In this document: positions 10,700 through 22,459 of the stretch, one piece after another
Layout of the letters: the number at the start of each line of letters is the position of its first letter
Numbering within the stretch: position 1 is the stretch's first letter
NCBI GenBank assembly: GCA_035048495.1
Contig: CM068549.1
Span: 14,231,103 to 14,295,102, forward strand
DNA: 64,000 nt
Direction of reading: 5' to 3'
Origin: Euptelea pleiosperma
Lineage: Eukaryota; Streptophyta; Magnoliopsida; Ranunculales; Eupteleaceae
The notes under the pieces: model-generated
What the model saw: the letters and a program-made list of their open reading frames with translations, nothing else
Database searches by the model: none
Told to the model about the DNA's origin: nothing
Program-made: the position numbers and the translations under genes

Positions 10700-11440
10700 T
10701 AAACGAAAAATTGAAAAGGTCAAAAAGTTTTCGTGTTATAGCTCATTCCACTCACAAAAAAAAGAAAAAGAACAAAGAGGAGAAAACGAGAGGGTGACGT
10801 CGAGCTCAAAGGGGAAGGAGATGGTGCCGAACTCCAACGTCCTCCATTGACCGTAAATCGCTCCCTTACTTGAAATGCACTCTTCTTCACTCCTCTTGCC
10901 TCCAATTCGACTTCTCTTCTCCAAATCTCTATGGTCAATCTATGGAAGTATGTTTCTAACCTAATTTTTGTGGTTTTATGTGTTTTTTCTCTTATTCAAC
11001 TTATCATGTTACGAATGAGTTAATTTTATTTGTTTCTTCAAATGAGTTCGTTCAAATGATTTATTCATTCAAATGAGTTCATTGAAATGAGTTTGCATGC
11101 TGGTTAAATGGGTTGAAATTAGTTTATCTCATGAAAATGGGTGCAAATAGGGTTAGGAATGAATGATTTGTTGATATAGGTTATGTAAATGAGTTCATTC
11201 AAATGGGTTGAAGTATGTTCAGGGTTTATTTTTCTTGAAATTGTTCAAGTTGGTTTAGGGTTTATGCTATTATTCATGAATAAATTTTCATTTAAATGTA
11301 GGGCTAAAATATTTAAATGAAAATGTCTTATTTACATTGCAATAGTTATCATTTTTCATTATTGAAATGTTTAGGATTATGCTCTTTGTTTTGTTAATCA
11401 TTCTAATGTCATAAATTTGTTGAAATCCCTATCCCTAATC
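10700..11440 (+). other. 5' region of the MULE with a TTCAAATGAGTTC minisatellite
   Basis: No protein recognised. Near 11035-11215 degenerate repeats of TTCAAATGAGTTCATTGAAATG occur. The stretch is AT-rich and likely untranslated leader and intron sequence of the transposase gene. Confidence 0.4.
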
Positions 11441-11443
11441 TAG

Positions 11444-13404
11444 GTACCAGAATCATCTGAACCTCCAACTGTTGTTGATTCATCTAAAATATTGGATATC
11501 ATAGCTGGCATAGATGAGGTATGTTAGTTATCATTTTTCACTATTGAAATGTTTATATGCTCTTTGCTTTGGTAATTAATTTGTTGAAATCTCTATCTAG
11601 GTACCAATTGGTATTGATTTCACTGCTACTTTTACCACATATGAGGTGTGTTAGTTTTCATTTTTCATTATTGACTTATGAGTGATGATGGGTTATTAAT
11701 GTAGTTCGAATTGATTTGCAGGTCTTTCACAGTCGTACTGAACTATTTCAATGGGTGAAAGATGTTGGTAAAATAGTTGGATCAGTGATTGTTATGGCAA
11801 GATCGGACAATCAGATGGGTAAGACCCCTAGGATCACTTTTGGTTGTGAGAGGGGTGAAAATACAAGGAGTCAAAGCAAGAAGGCAAAAATGAGTCAAAT
11901 AAGAAGTCAAATCGTTGGTCAGGAACAAAAAGGTGTGGATGTCCATTTACATTGAGAGGTATTAAGTTACCTGTAGATGACTAATGGAAAGTGAAAGTGG
12001 TTTGTGCTACCCACAACCATCCTATCGTTGGGAATTTTGAAGGTCACTCATATGCTGGGAGACTCACCCCATCTGAAAAACAAATCTTGATTGATATGTT
12101 GACAGCAGTTGTGAGAGCAAGGGAAGTTCTGAGAACTCTAAAGGCGAGAGATAAGAGAAATGCATCTACCATGAGGACGATCTATAATGTTCATACAAGA
12201 ATGAGAGTTGCTTCTATGGGTGAAAGATCTCAGATGCAAGTGTTGATGAAGTCATTGTCCGATCGTGAATATGTGGAATGGCATGGGACATTTAAGGGTT
12301 CCGTCAAGACTATGAATTTGTTTTGGGCTCACCCGGAATCCATTAAGCTTACAAAGTGTTTTCATGGTTTAGTTCTCATGGATTGCACTTACAAGACAAA
12401 TAGGTTTGGGGTGACATCGACTGAGAAGACATTCTCTTTGGCATTTGTCTTTTCGGATGCTGAGAAGGAAGAAAATTTTGTTTGGGCTTTGGAACGTCTC
12501 AGGTCTATTTTCACTCCAAACTCACAGCCCTCCATCTTTTTGATAGATAGGGAACTCGCTCTGATGAATGCACTTAAGAGAGTGTTTCCAGAAGCAAAGA
12601 ACATTTTGTGTCATTTTCATATATCGAAGAATGTATTATTGAAATGCAAACCTATTCTTGATAAAAAAATTTTGGGATAGATTCATCATAGCTTGGAATG
12701 CTTTGGTCGTATCTCCCACTGAGGTAGACTATGAGAATCAATTATCTTCGCTTCAAAGGGATTTCTCTGAGTATTCTAGTGTTGTTTTATATGTGCAAGA
12801 GAATTGGTTGACTCCTTATAAGGAGTATTTTGTATCTGCATGGATAAATCGATATATGCATCTCGGGAATACGACAACGAATATGGTAAAAAGTTCTCAT
12901 TCAAGGTTAAAGAAGCAACTTGGCACCTTTCAAGGGTCATTCACTACAACGTTTCCTTCCATTCATGTCTTGCTAGAGTTGCAGCATACTGAGATTAGGG
13001 CATCAATTGAGAAACGTTTACATACAGTTATGCATGAGTTTAAGGGGAGATTGTTTAAAGATCTAAGAGGTTTTGTCTCGATAGCTGCACTTGATATAAT
13101 TCTTACTGAGAAGAAACATGCTGATACATTTGGTGTGAATACAATTGTTTGTGGATGTGAGATTCGCCGTACACATGGACTTCCTTGTGCATGTGAGATT
13201 GCACAATATCAACTTGAAGGCTCCCATATTCCACTTGCATGTATCCATTGCCATTGGAGGACACTATCCAGTATGCCTGCTGCTGCAAGTGTTGAAGAAC
13301 ATGATTGCTTCCCTGACATCCTCTTGTTCATGAAAAAATTTAAGATCGGTAAAAATAAGCAAGTCAACTTATTGAAAAAATTGAGGGAGTTGACAGACCC
13401 CTAA
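11444..13404 (+). pseudogene. MULE transposase, FAR1/MudrA-like, decayed
   Basis: Exons 11444-11518 and 11601-11645, bounded by AG/GT, are followed by the main exon from 11722, which opens with VFHSRTELFQWV, the usual start of the FAR1-like DNA-binding domain. Zinc-ligand residues follow as TKRCGCPFTLRG in another frame near 11925-11955. The MULE domain gives DCTYKTNRF near 12385, LIDRELALMNAL near 12545, and a C-x-H-x-H region near 12610. A C-terminal zinc knuckle reads CGCEIRRTHGLPC near 13150. Breaks: a frameshift near 11890, a TAA at 11982-11984, and one frameshift in an A-run at 12662-12668. The acidic residue expected in the TNRVES-like motif reads K (NMVKSSH, near 12885). The protein is not functional as it stands. 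Confidence 0.88.
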
Positions 13405-13429
13405 ACCACTAAATTAGAAGAGCCGGATG

Positions 13430-14207
13430 TGAAAAAAAAGGCAGGCCTCGATCCACAGGAAGTAGAAACCAGCCTAAGAATGATACGTCAACAAAAAGAA
13501 ATCCATCTGAATTTGAGTTTGTAGAGGCTCAGTTGAAAGGTTAGAAAGCTCAGAAACTGCATGTTCATTGTACCAGGTTATCACAGGGTTCATCTGGATA
13601 TATGGATTAATTTCCATCTGCGATGAGGTTGTACATAAACAATGTGCAAGATGTTTATGCGGATGGAAACTGCAAAAATAGAGCTGTTGCGGGTCTGTTA
13701 GGAATGAATGAAGACAGTGGTTGGAGGCAAGTTCGACATGACCTTCTCAATGAGTTGCTATTCCGTCGTAGCTTTTATGAGATCTTACACGGTGATGGTC
13801 GCCGTGTTGAAGAGTTGTGCCAAGCATTATCATATTACGGATCCGATTTTGCACCTACATGCACATGGTTGACGATGCCTGATATGGGGCATCTAATAGC
13901 ATCTCGATACAATGTCATTTTGGTCCATCTTTCTCTTCCTCAGTACATCACATTCGCGCCACTATTCACAATACCATTAGCAGAACACAAGATGATATCA
14001 ATTGGTCTTGTAAACAATAACAATTTCGTTAAGGTCATTCTTTCTGATGGATGTCCGATACCCCAAATCAGTGATGTATGGTATAGGTATCGACATCCGA
14101 TAGCTGGACGATGGTCCTTATCCTATGTCGAATGCGTGAATCATTTTACAAGCATGATTAAGAGCAGTGGCGTTGCTGTACAGGAAGGCCCATATGTAAT
14201 AGATTAA
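13430..14207 (+). pseudogene. OTU-like cysteine protease domain attached to the MULE transposase
   Basis: After a basic linker (RGRPRSTG-like, near 13440) with a stop near 13542, an open frame from 13623 of 194 codons carries the OTU signature: DVYADGNC with the catalytic-type Asp and Cys (residues 14 and 17 of this frame), then RAVAGLLG. The block IGLVNNNNFVKVIL (residues 127-140) aligns with the OTU motif in which a histidine precedes F-V; here that place holds Asn (residue 134). OTU domains are deubiquitinating enzymes, and fusions to MULE transposases are known in plants. The missing His suggests no catalysis, from decay or from a non-enzymatic role. Confidence 0.78.
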
Positions 14208-14350
14208 TTTTGGCTTGTGAGCCAATTTTTTATTTTTATAGCCTATGAGCCTATTTTTTGTTTGGCCTACGAGCCAATTTTTTGTTTGGCCTGCAAGTCG
14301 TTAATGGTGAACATATGGATAGCAATTTTTTGTATAGCAAATGCAAAATA
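14207..14350 (+). repeat. 3' untranslated region with a short tandem repeat
   Basis: Three copies of a 25-30-bp unit built on GGCCTACGAGCCAATTTTTTG follow the OTU stop codon directly. Confidence 0.6.
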
Positions 14351-14367
14351 TCAATGTAAATATATAC

Positions 14368-15431
14368 TAAGATGGTTGGCCTTTAGGCATTGACATACTT
14401 ATGGTTGATTGAGTACTAGTTTAGTATATTGGATCCAATGGCTCATATATGCAACTAGTTTAGTATATTGGACCCAATGGCTCATATATGCTTTAATCGC
14501 ATCTAAGTAGACCTACACACCAACATTGACCAGCATTGGTCATGGCACGACAAGTGGACGGAAGTCCCAAAATTAAACAGAAAAAGTTTCAAATCGGCAT
14601 ACCGATTCAACCTACAAATAGTCAGCACCCCTACCGAAACCAAGCTGGCCGACACAGTAACCCAACCGAGTCCCTCCAAAGGCATGCGACACTATGAGCG
14701 GTAATAGGGGCCGACTATAGAAGCCACCTTGCAGCTTACGCGCCGAACAAAAATTCAATTTTTTGTTTCTTTACGGATTGAGCCACCGAGTTCCGTAAAA
14801 GATACTCGGCAACCCCACCGAGTGACGTTATAGGGACGTAGACATCTACCCAGATAAGGGGGCTGATTTTGTTGACGGAGACTCGTCCTCCTATTTTGTT
14901 ATACAAAATGGATTTAACCTTCGATTCTCCATCAAACAACTCGGTGGGGTCACTGAGATTCGAAGCCATTGTCGATGGAGAAATGCGTAAAACATAGGCA
15001 AAAATAACTTTTGTTCAACGCCATGGCCGTGAATTGTCCATTCTATTCGGCCTCATTTATCGCTCAGAGTGCTGCGTGGTTTTTTGATACTTGTGGGGGT
15101 GCCGAGTTGTCCAGTTGGTCTCGGCAGGGGTGTCGAGTAGTTTTAGGTTGAATCGGTACTCCAGTGCCGATTTGACACTTTTTCTATTTAATTTTGGGAC
15201 TTCCGTCCACTTGTCGTGTCATGACCAATGCTGGTAAATGTTAGTGTGTAGGACCACTTAGATGTGATTAAAGCATACATGAGCCATTGGGTCCAATATA
15301 CTAAACTAGTTGCCATAACTCCAATTATATCATTTTTATGTTATTGATAAGATTTTAGGAATTTGTTTGGAATCATCATTATCAGTTCAATGACAAAAAC
15401 AATAGTAGTCAATGCCCGAAGGCCAACCATC
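14368..15431. repeat. Large inverted repeat between convergent genes
   Basis: The left arm, from GATGGTTGGCC (14371) to about 14700, is matched in reverse by the right arm from about 15070 to 15431. Matching landmarks are AACTAGTTTAGTATATTGGA with CCAATGGCTCAT, CATTGGTCATG, and ACAAGTGGACGGAAGTCCC. The best-matched part is about 250 bp per arm. The right arm also has a local insertion. It lies between the transposase/OTU frame on plus and the PMD remnant on minus, so read-through from either side would give a foldback RNA. Confidence 0.85.
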
Positions 15432-15499
15432 AAACCTATGTCAGTGCCCGAAGGACAACCATCCAAATTAATGTATGGCTCGCATGCCTTATAAAATAC

Positions 15500-15980
15500 A
15501 CAAAAGTACAATCATCTCCTAGCCTTCCCATTGCCCTTTCCTTTTCCACTGCTGGAACCCTCACCGACATCAACACCTTTAAAAAGCCTATAGAACTGCA
15601 TGTTTCTCTTTTACATCGTCTCCAACGTATCATGTTCGCCCATTTGAATCGATTGTCGGAGGAGATTCAATGTCTCGTCTATATTTGCAACTTGCCTCTA
15701 ATATGTTGTGGGTAGGTGGCCTACGTGGAAGGCACCCAGTATTATTTGGCGGGTTCTGGATGGCAACGTGAGAAATCCTTTTAAACCACTATAGATAGTC
15801 GCTTGTACAATCCCAAGGATTCTGAACCGTTGCTCCACGTCTTCGTCTGGATATTACGTGATCAGGCCATTGATCCCAATATTGATCGAGGAACATGTAA
15901 TCCACCTTATATTGCTTGCTGGTGGGTCCTTGTTGCACACGATTAGGCTCATAGGGAGCAGGAGGAATGGACAAACCCAT
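15500..15980 (-). pseudogene. PMD-like C-terminal remnant, convergent to the transposase
   Basis: The minus strand reads YWDQWPDHVISRRRRG and then, after a stop, WFKRISHVAIQNPPNNTG, which resembles the C-terminal part of plant mobile domain proteins (W-x-x-H ... DYL-x-WF-RISH). The pattern DY-x-WF, about 15785-15800, is broken by a TAG. Upstream domains are not visible. It may be a second gene carried by the MULE or an independent insertion. Confidence 0.55.
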
Positions 15981-16640
15981 TGAGTCTGGAAGTAGAACTG
16001 TTTGATGCTACTAATAAAGCTAATAATTCACCGTTATTTAACAGGACCACAAGAAGAAAATACCTCATTCAAAACCAGACTTTGCAAAATGCAAAATAAT
16101 AGATGCAAAAAAAATGTTTTCTATTTGATATGCATCTATTACACATATCTAGACAATCCCGACCCTAGATGCAAAAAATAGATGGTCTACCCATCTATTT
16201 GATATGCGATCTTTGTGGGGTTTTCCCCCAAATTTGAGATGCAAAATTAGAGAAGGAAAGAAGTACCCATTAATATGCTGTTTTTAGGGTTTTTCCCCCC
16301 AAATTCTAACTACAAAAGCAAAGATGCCAGAGAAGGAAAGAAGAAGAACAAACAAAGAAGAAGATGAGGCGGAGAAAGAAACTACTCACATCCACCAGCA
16401 GTGAGAAACCCTCAGCGTCTTGAAGGTGCAATGGGCGTCCTCAAAGAAAACCCCAAATCTTTGAAGACCTTCTCCTTCTCCTCAAGCCGAGTCACAGCGG
16501 ACAAAGCTCTCCTTCTCCTTTTTCTTCTTCATGTTGTAGTGGACAAAAGACAGATTTCCTTCTACCTTTCTTTCTTCTTGCAGGTAGCTGAAACAAAAGG
16601 GTTGTAGGTAGCTACTTTCTTTGAGTTCTGGATGAAACAA
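15980..16640. other. No gene recognised; purine-rich segment
   Basis: It contains repeats of AGATGCAAAATAGATGG near 16080-16200 and a purine-rich stretch near 16330-16390. No frame has recognisable homology. Confidence 0.4.
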
Positions 16641-17077
16641 AAGGGTCGCAGGTAGCTCAGTAGACTAGAAGACGTGGAGAGACATGCCGCCCAAGAGACG
16701 AAGACACGTGCATCGATCATTAAATGCTTCACAATTTTTTAAACGAGAGTAGTTGACTTTAGCTGGCTTCAATCAGCTTGGGGCTATTGGAAATGAAAAA
16801 AGAAAAAGCAGAATAACCGTCCGATTTGAGTAAATGGACGGTTAGCTGCTTCGGGTGAAAAGTCGGGTGGCAAGCTCTGTCCCCCGATCCCGACCCTAAT
16901 AAAAATTAGATGATGGTCCCATGCACAATTGTTTCTCTACTTGGTCAAGAATAGATTAATGTATACATTTTTATTTTATAGAAAATGCTTTACATTGAAT
17001 CGTTTCTTTTCTACTAGCTCTTCATGCGCATGCACATGCACATAATTTATTATATGATGCTACTTATCTATTTATCT

Positions 17078-18372
17078 ACTAGGGGAACACCACTTGTGAT
17101 GCACATGCACCTTACACATGGCACACTTCTAGAGATCACGGACCGTATCGATGTTTCCCTAGGTGGACCTACATGCAAAACATCAGATTGATAAGTGATT
17201 TTTAATGATTTGATTCGACTCAGTTTCATGGGTTAATTTTTAACCATAGATTTCGAGCATTATTTGGGGTACTCATATCCAAAGGTTTGAAATCACTAAT
17301 TAGCTTGATATTTTGTATATAGGTCCACCTATGGATGGGAGAAACATCCATACAATCAGTGGCCTATAAGAGTACCACGTGGCTTATACTATGGTCAGCG
17401 ATAGAGTCAGGATTTTGTTCGAGGGGCACAATCAATTGAGTATAACCGGCCAAGGTTTAAAAGGGGCCGTTATAACAGTATAACGGACTGGGGGTGTTAT
17501 TATTTTTTTTATAACGGATTGTAACGCTCAAGGGAAAAAATGGAAAATATTAGGAAAAATGGTGTTGGAATTCAAAATTTCAAAAATGAAAAATAATGAA
17601 AAAAAGAAGAACAACGAAAATAACGGCCATTTTTCACAAAATAACTGTGTTATTTTCATTATAAGGGAAAACAACGTCCGTTATAACGAAAATAATGGTC
17701 ATTCTTTTCTTTGAGATTTAACGGTACATAACATAACAGGGGAGTTCCGAATCCGTTATAACCGGCGTTATTTTCGTTATAATGGTCTTTTTTTTAACCA
17801 CAAAACCGGCTACAATATGAGTGACGTCACATATTCTTATAGATTTCCAACTGTATAGATGTATCGCTCAACCCTAGATGAACATTAGACAAAAAATTAG
17901 CCTGATTAGTGATTTTTAAGCATTGGATTGGAGTCATTTTCATGATTTGATTTTTAACTGTTGAATTTGTGCATTATTTGGGGTACAAAGATCCAATGGT
18001 TTGAAACCATTAATCAGGCTGATTTTTAGTCTATAGGTCCACCTAAAGACTGCCCAAACATCCATACGGTCAGCGTCCTGTAATAGGGGCACAAAAGTAA
18101 AACTGAAGGGGGGCACTAAGTTTAAAAAATATTATATCAAAAATTTTTATTTTGTTTTAAGGATGTCAAAATTGAGGTGGGGCACGTGCCCCCTGGCCCC
18201 TTCCTAACTGGCCCGACATTGACTTGCTAGACAACTGAACTGTGAAGGGCGTACTGCAACTCAGGTTTTGCTTTTAGAATAAAGAGACATTAAATTTGTG
18301 AGGGTTTTGCCTTTAAAATTATGAGGACTTTAATTGTCTCGCATGGGTGGCAACCCTAGTTGTTGCTTTATA
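17078..18372 (+). repeat. Second CTAGGGGAACACCAC repeat, enlarged by R2 and R1
   Basis: It matches 4484-4955 at both ends (CTACTAGGGGAACACCACTTG and GTTGTTGCTTTATAATAGTA), but it contains an R2 repeat (17443-17800) and further R1 sequence (17800-18090). It is followed by PMD sequence, as in the first copy. Confidence 0.65.
17443..17800. repeat. R2 repeat
   Basis: It begins CAAGGTTTAAAAGGGGCCG and ends TAATGGTCTTTTTTTTAACC, with many short CGTTATAAC/GTTATAACG palindromes between. No coding capacity; a MITE-like family seen at several places in the window. Confidence 0.75.
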
Positions 18373-18384
18373 ATAGTACTAGGG

Positions 18385-18591
18385 GAAATTTACTAAAGCG
18401 TTTGATTGCGTGGGACCCAAATCGAGGCAATAAAAGCATTATCCATTTACTAAAGTTGCCTTCTACTCTAGTTGTCTGAGATGCTTTGAGGTTGTTGAAC
18501 CCTACCATCTCAACCAGGTTCTTCGATAGTTTGGACTAATTCAAACCACACCTCATGCACCATTCTCTCATGTCTGAGCAAATGGGAGATC
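18385..18591 (+). pseudogene. PMD fragment, second copy, cut by a solo LTR
   Basis: GCAATAAAAGCATTATCC...GATGCTTTGAGGTTGTTGAAC matches 6070-6600 in the first PMD pseudogene but lacks the hAT-like insert, giving an empty site near 18470. The sequence continues past the solo LTR as AGATCCACAAGCAA (21247 onward), matching AGATCCACAAAGCAA at 6609. Confidence 0.75.
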
Positions 18592-19549
18592 TGATATTCG
18601 CTCAAAAGTGCTTATTTTAAGCAATTATCCTTTTAGCGTTATTGCATTCTCCTACGTTAAAAAACTCTATTTATCTACTTTTCTACGTAGGAGTCTCTTG
18701 TGTTGCGTAGAACACACTTTTCTGGACGAAATAGTATATTTGCATGCATTAAACACATTTTCGGAAGTCTAGACATGTAGTCATTCTGATAGAGTCTCAT
18801 TACGCGCTTCTTCTATCGCAGGAAACCCTGATGGGACAATTCTCGAGACTTGCGAGCCCACATCGATTAGGAAAGTCCATTATCAAAGCTTAAAGAGCCC
18901 ACATGCTGTGACTAGAAGATATGGGCCGAATATAGGCTGAATAAGAGGACCAAAAGGCCGGCCCAAAGAACGAAGAGAGTAGGAGAGCCAATGACCAAAA
19001 GACGGACCAAAGCGTTTAAAGCCACATGAGTCAGCAAAGAATGATAGTCTACTCTACTGGAGAAGCGTGAGGATGGTCACAGTGAAGACTAGGGTTCCAG
19101 ACCCTCTGCCAATACTTTTATCTCAATTTTTTGATACTTTCTCTCTCTCTCTCTTCATCTCTCGGTCCTCGAATCTACTGACCTAACCCCAGAACTCCTG
19201 CCCATCGGCTCTATCTCATCTCCCTTAGCTTTCTGACCGTTGGATCTTCCATCGGACCGTTGGATCTTCAATCGGACCGTTGGATCTCTCTAGATCCGTC
19301 GATCTACCAATCTGGGTCCCAATCAAGTCACCATCCATCCGATCACCATCAGACTATTTGTCACATCATCTTGTGAGATAATGGACATCATCAATCCATG
19401 TGGGCCAGTAGCCGGGCCCATCATCATCGACCCGCTGTCCGACCAGTTAGTGGACCCCGTGAATTTCAAAATAATTTTAATTAAATTTTAAAAAAATGGG
19501 GGGTCCATTAAATGGGGACATTCCCCAAAGAAAAGTAGACTTTTACTTA

Positions 19550-19593
<44 letters not shown>

Positions 19594-21246
19594 ATTTAAA
19601 AAATACCCTATTTCCATTAAAGGAAATAGGGAGCTTTATAAGAGGAAGGAGAAGGGTTCGTTCGAACCCTAATCCCCCTCCCATCTTCACCTCTCCTTTC
19701 CCCAAAACTCCCCCCACGATTTCTTCTTCTTGGGCTCATTTTCTTCTTCTTTTCTTCACCTTCTTCTTCATCTTCCTCTCTTATTTCTCGCCGGAGTTGC
19801 AGAACTTCGGCCATCTGAAACTCTTTTAACCTCCCCACATTTCTCATTCACTTATCCTCTCTCCTTGCTTGCTGTCGTAGTCGCCTGCAACATCAGCAGG
19901 TTTTTAGCAACCTTCACCGTCTGCAAACCTCCCCTTTTGGGACCTTCACCACCACCAATACTAGTTCGGGTTTTTCCTCTTCAAGGGCAGCACGCAGCAA
20001 CCACTTTCAAGCACCAACATGATCTCCACAACCTGCAACTTTGAGTTGCAGGTTTGAAACGTTTTGAAGGTTGCTGCTCCTACCATCTCCACGTCCATAC
20101 CAGCGTTCCTCCCTGGATTGCCCACCGCCTGCTGCCCTCCTCTCTTTCTAACGGTTGCTGGAGTTGCAACCAGCAACTCCAGTCCGTTCTTTTGCTGTGC
20201 GCACCTCCGGCCTCATCCTCCACTTGTTGTGCACACCATGCTCCTTCATGCGCCACCACCATCTTGCAGGCCTGTCGCCCTCACCAGCAGCGCCTCACCT
20301 CTCACACGGACTGCACACAATGCTTCACCCCATCATAAACACGCTAGCCTCCTGCAACTCTGATAAGAGATCTCCTTCCCCCATCTCAGTCACGCCTTGC
20401 TGCAAGATATTCCCTAGCAAGCATCGCCTTCACCTTGTTCCACCACCGACCGTGCTCACCTCCACTGCATGAGTCGAGTTTCTCTTGCTGGATTGGTCCA
20501 TTACCCCACCTACATCACCGATTCTCCATCACCATAACAACCGGCCAGCACTATTCTCCACCACCAGGATCATTACTTGCTGGCCGGACCACTCATTGGG
20601 TTCATTATCTCGGCCAACCCACCCACTCCCGGTAAGTCATAAAGAATGGTGAGTCTTTATCCTTTTTCTCTCTCTAGAACTCTAGTTTTCTGTCTAATTT
20701 TCACTTTCTATCTCTAGGTTCTCATCCTTTCTCTCTCTTTTCTCTCATTTTCTCCTCCTAGAATAATTTCTCTCTCCTCCTTTAGATTGCTCTCTCTAAA
20801 ATAATCTCTTATTTCTCTCTCTAGTTTCTCTTAATTAACTTTTATTAGAAAGTATGTCATCATGTTTAGAACAATTTTCAATTGAGCAGCGTTTTGTAAC
20901 TCAGAATTTTGATTAATCAATTAGAATTTTATTATTATATTTCTGTGTTTTGAACCATTGTCATTGATGTTATTAGTTATTTGTGATCAATTTCCACATA
21001 AAATGCATGTTTTAATCTCACTTTGATCACCATTCTCACCCCTCCATAAATTGTTTCCGCAAATTTCTCGCTAAAATCTGTCATTTTATGTCCTTGAATT
21101 GTGCAAGCTAACCCCGAGTGCGGATCGACATCCGACACGAGTCCCTATACAAATATCTAAAATTTTGCAGGAAATCAGATCGAAATTACAAATCTTGTTG
21201 GAATTAGGGTTTCCGTAACCAACGACGCGGGAAAATCCTACTTTCA
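18592..21246 (+). mobile_element. Solo LTR (LTR-X copy 1), perfect AGATC target duplication
   Basis: It starts TGATATTCGCTC and ends CCTACTTTCA. AGATC lies immediately before (18587-18591) and after (21247-21251), so the 2655-bp unit is a complete LTR without internal region. Inside are a TA microsatellite (about 19553-19590), pyrimidine-rich tracts, GGAGTTGCAA...CAGCAACTCC at 20159-20182, and the conserved block GTGCGGAT...ATCCGACACGAG near 21118. There is no PBS, polypurine tract or pol sequence. Confidence 0.92.
19553..19590. repeat. TA microsatellite inside LTR-X copy 1
   Basis: About 19 units of TA. The same site in the copies at 61938 and 63529 also carries a TA run, whereas copy 3 has AAATAAAAAAATA there. 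Confidence 0.95.
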
Positions 21247-21295
21247 AGATCCACAAGCAACAGTTACAAGATGGGCCATGTTGGTCCTTGACAAG

Positions 21296-21435
21296 AACCC
21301 ATGAAAATAATTTCAATCCACGGCTTAGAAATAACTAATGAGGTTGATTTTTGGTTTGCAAGTACACCGAGGGATTGTCCAAACATCCATACAATCAGTG
21401 CCCTCTAATAGTGTTTGTAGCCGAAGTTTTACTCA
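21296..21435. repeat. Partial R1 repeat
   Basis: ACCCATGAAAATAATTTC through GAAGTTTTACTC is the right part of R1. It follows the distal PMD fragment. Confidence 0.6.
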
Positions 21436-21439
21436 AGAA

Positions 21440-22455
21440 GTTGTTCAATTTCATCTCAGCTTTTGCTTTACTTACCGAAAACCAGTGGATTACCAGCCCA
21501 ATTTAACTTGAAGGAGGTAAGTCAAAGGTCTGGTTTGGCGATTCCTCGCTACAACATTGGGTGGGGGGGAGGGGGGGGGGGACAATTGAAGGGACCATAT
21601 ATATAGTATGGTTATGCCAAGGGAACTTTAGATCCCTCTTCCACTAGTGTCCAGATTTGAATCCATACCAAGACATGGGCCCAAATCGACCCAATTGCTT
21701 AGGATCAAACTAGATCCAACCCAATAATATTTGGATATAGAAAGAAGCCCATTTGGACTCAACTCGGCATAACCAAAAGCATATCCATGCTCCAATCTGA
21801 GTTCGGTTCGACCCATCGGGTTCTCGGATTGCATTGACCCTCATTCAACGGTCCCATATAGGTTATCCCTAAAGTTGACATTCTAGGGGATCTTAATTAT
21901 GAAGTATTTGTCTAGATTTAGAAGTTTAGACCTTTCATTGTATGTTTTCGATCTTTGACAAGAATGTCATGGATCATTACAACCATTTGATGGTGTTAAT
22001 TTTAACTCTTCGATCGAATTCTATTGTGTGGGACCAATTGAACAATGGGTCTCTACCCTATACGTATTACACTTACGTAGAGCATCGCTACTTATAGATT
22101 ATAGAGTCCATAAGATGGAGACCCTAGATTTTCTAAACTATTATATTTTCAATGTGGCTCATCATACTTGTATTATTGATGAAATTGGATTATTTTGTCT
22201 TGTCCTTTCTTTTGAAATCTGATATCTGCCATCAAAGTTATCATTTTTTTAAGTAAAAGGGTAAAGTGGATTGATCCACATGAAGTGTGCTACTTAATTA
22301 ATGATTTTAACATCATGCACTACACCACTTGGGAGACATGTCAAGCACATAGTCTAGCAGCAGATATATTGTGCAACAACACACAATACTTCGAGATCAT
22401 AAATATTTCTCAGTTGTTATTGACAATTTATTTTGTTTGTACGTTATTTGAATTA
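21440..22455. other. No gene recognised
   Basis: Includes a G-run near 21563-21582. Short frames show no family motif. The right part may be diverged 5' sequence of the Copia remnant that follows, but I cannot show it. Confidence 0.35.
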
Positions 22456-22459
22456 GCCT

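Larger units (their letters stand above)
10656..16896 (+). mobile_element. Probable Mutator-like element with OTU and PMD sequences
   Basis: Proposed ends are GGGACGGGAT...CACCCG at 10656 and, in reverse complement, GGGTCGGGATCGGGG...CACCCG ending at 16896. The flanking 9-mers, CAATAAGTA (reconstructed across the LTR-X insertion on the left) and TAATAAAAA, agree at 6 of 9 positions, as expected for an aged Mutator-type 9-bp duplication. Between the ends lie a MULE transposase pseudogene, an OTU-like domain, a long inverted repeat and a PMD remnant on the opposite strand. The coding content is clear; the exact ends are inference. Confidence 0.5.
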
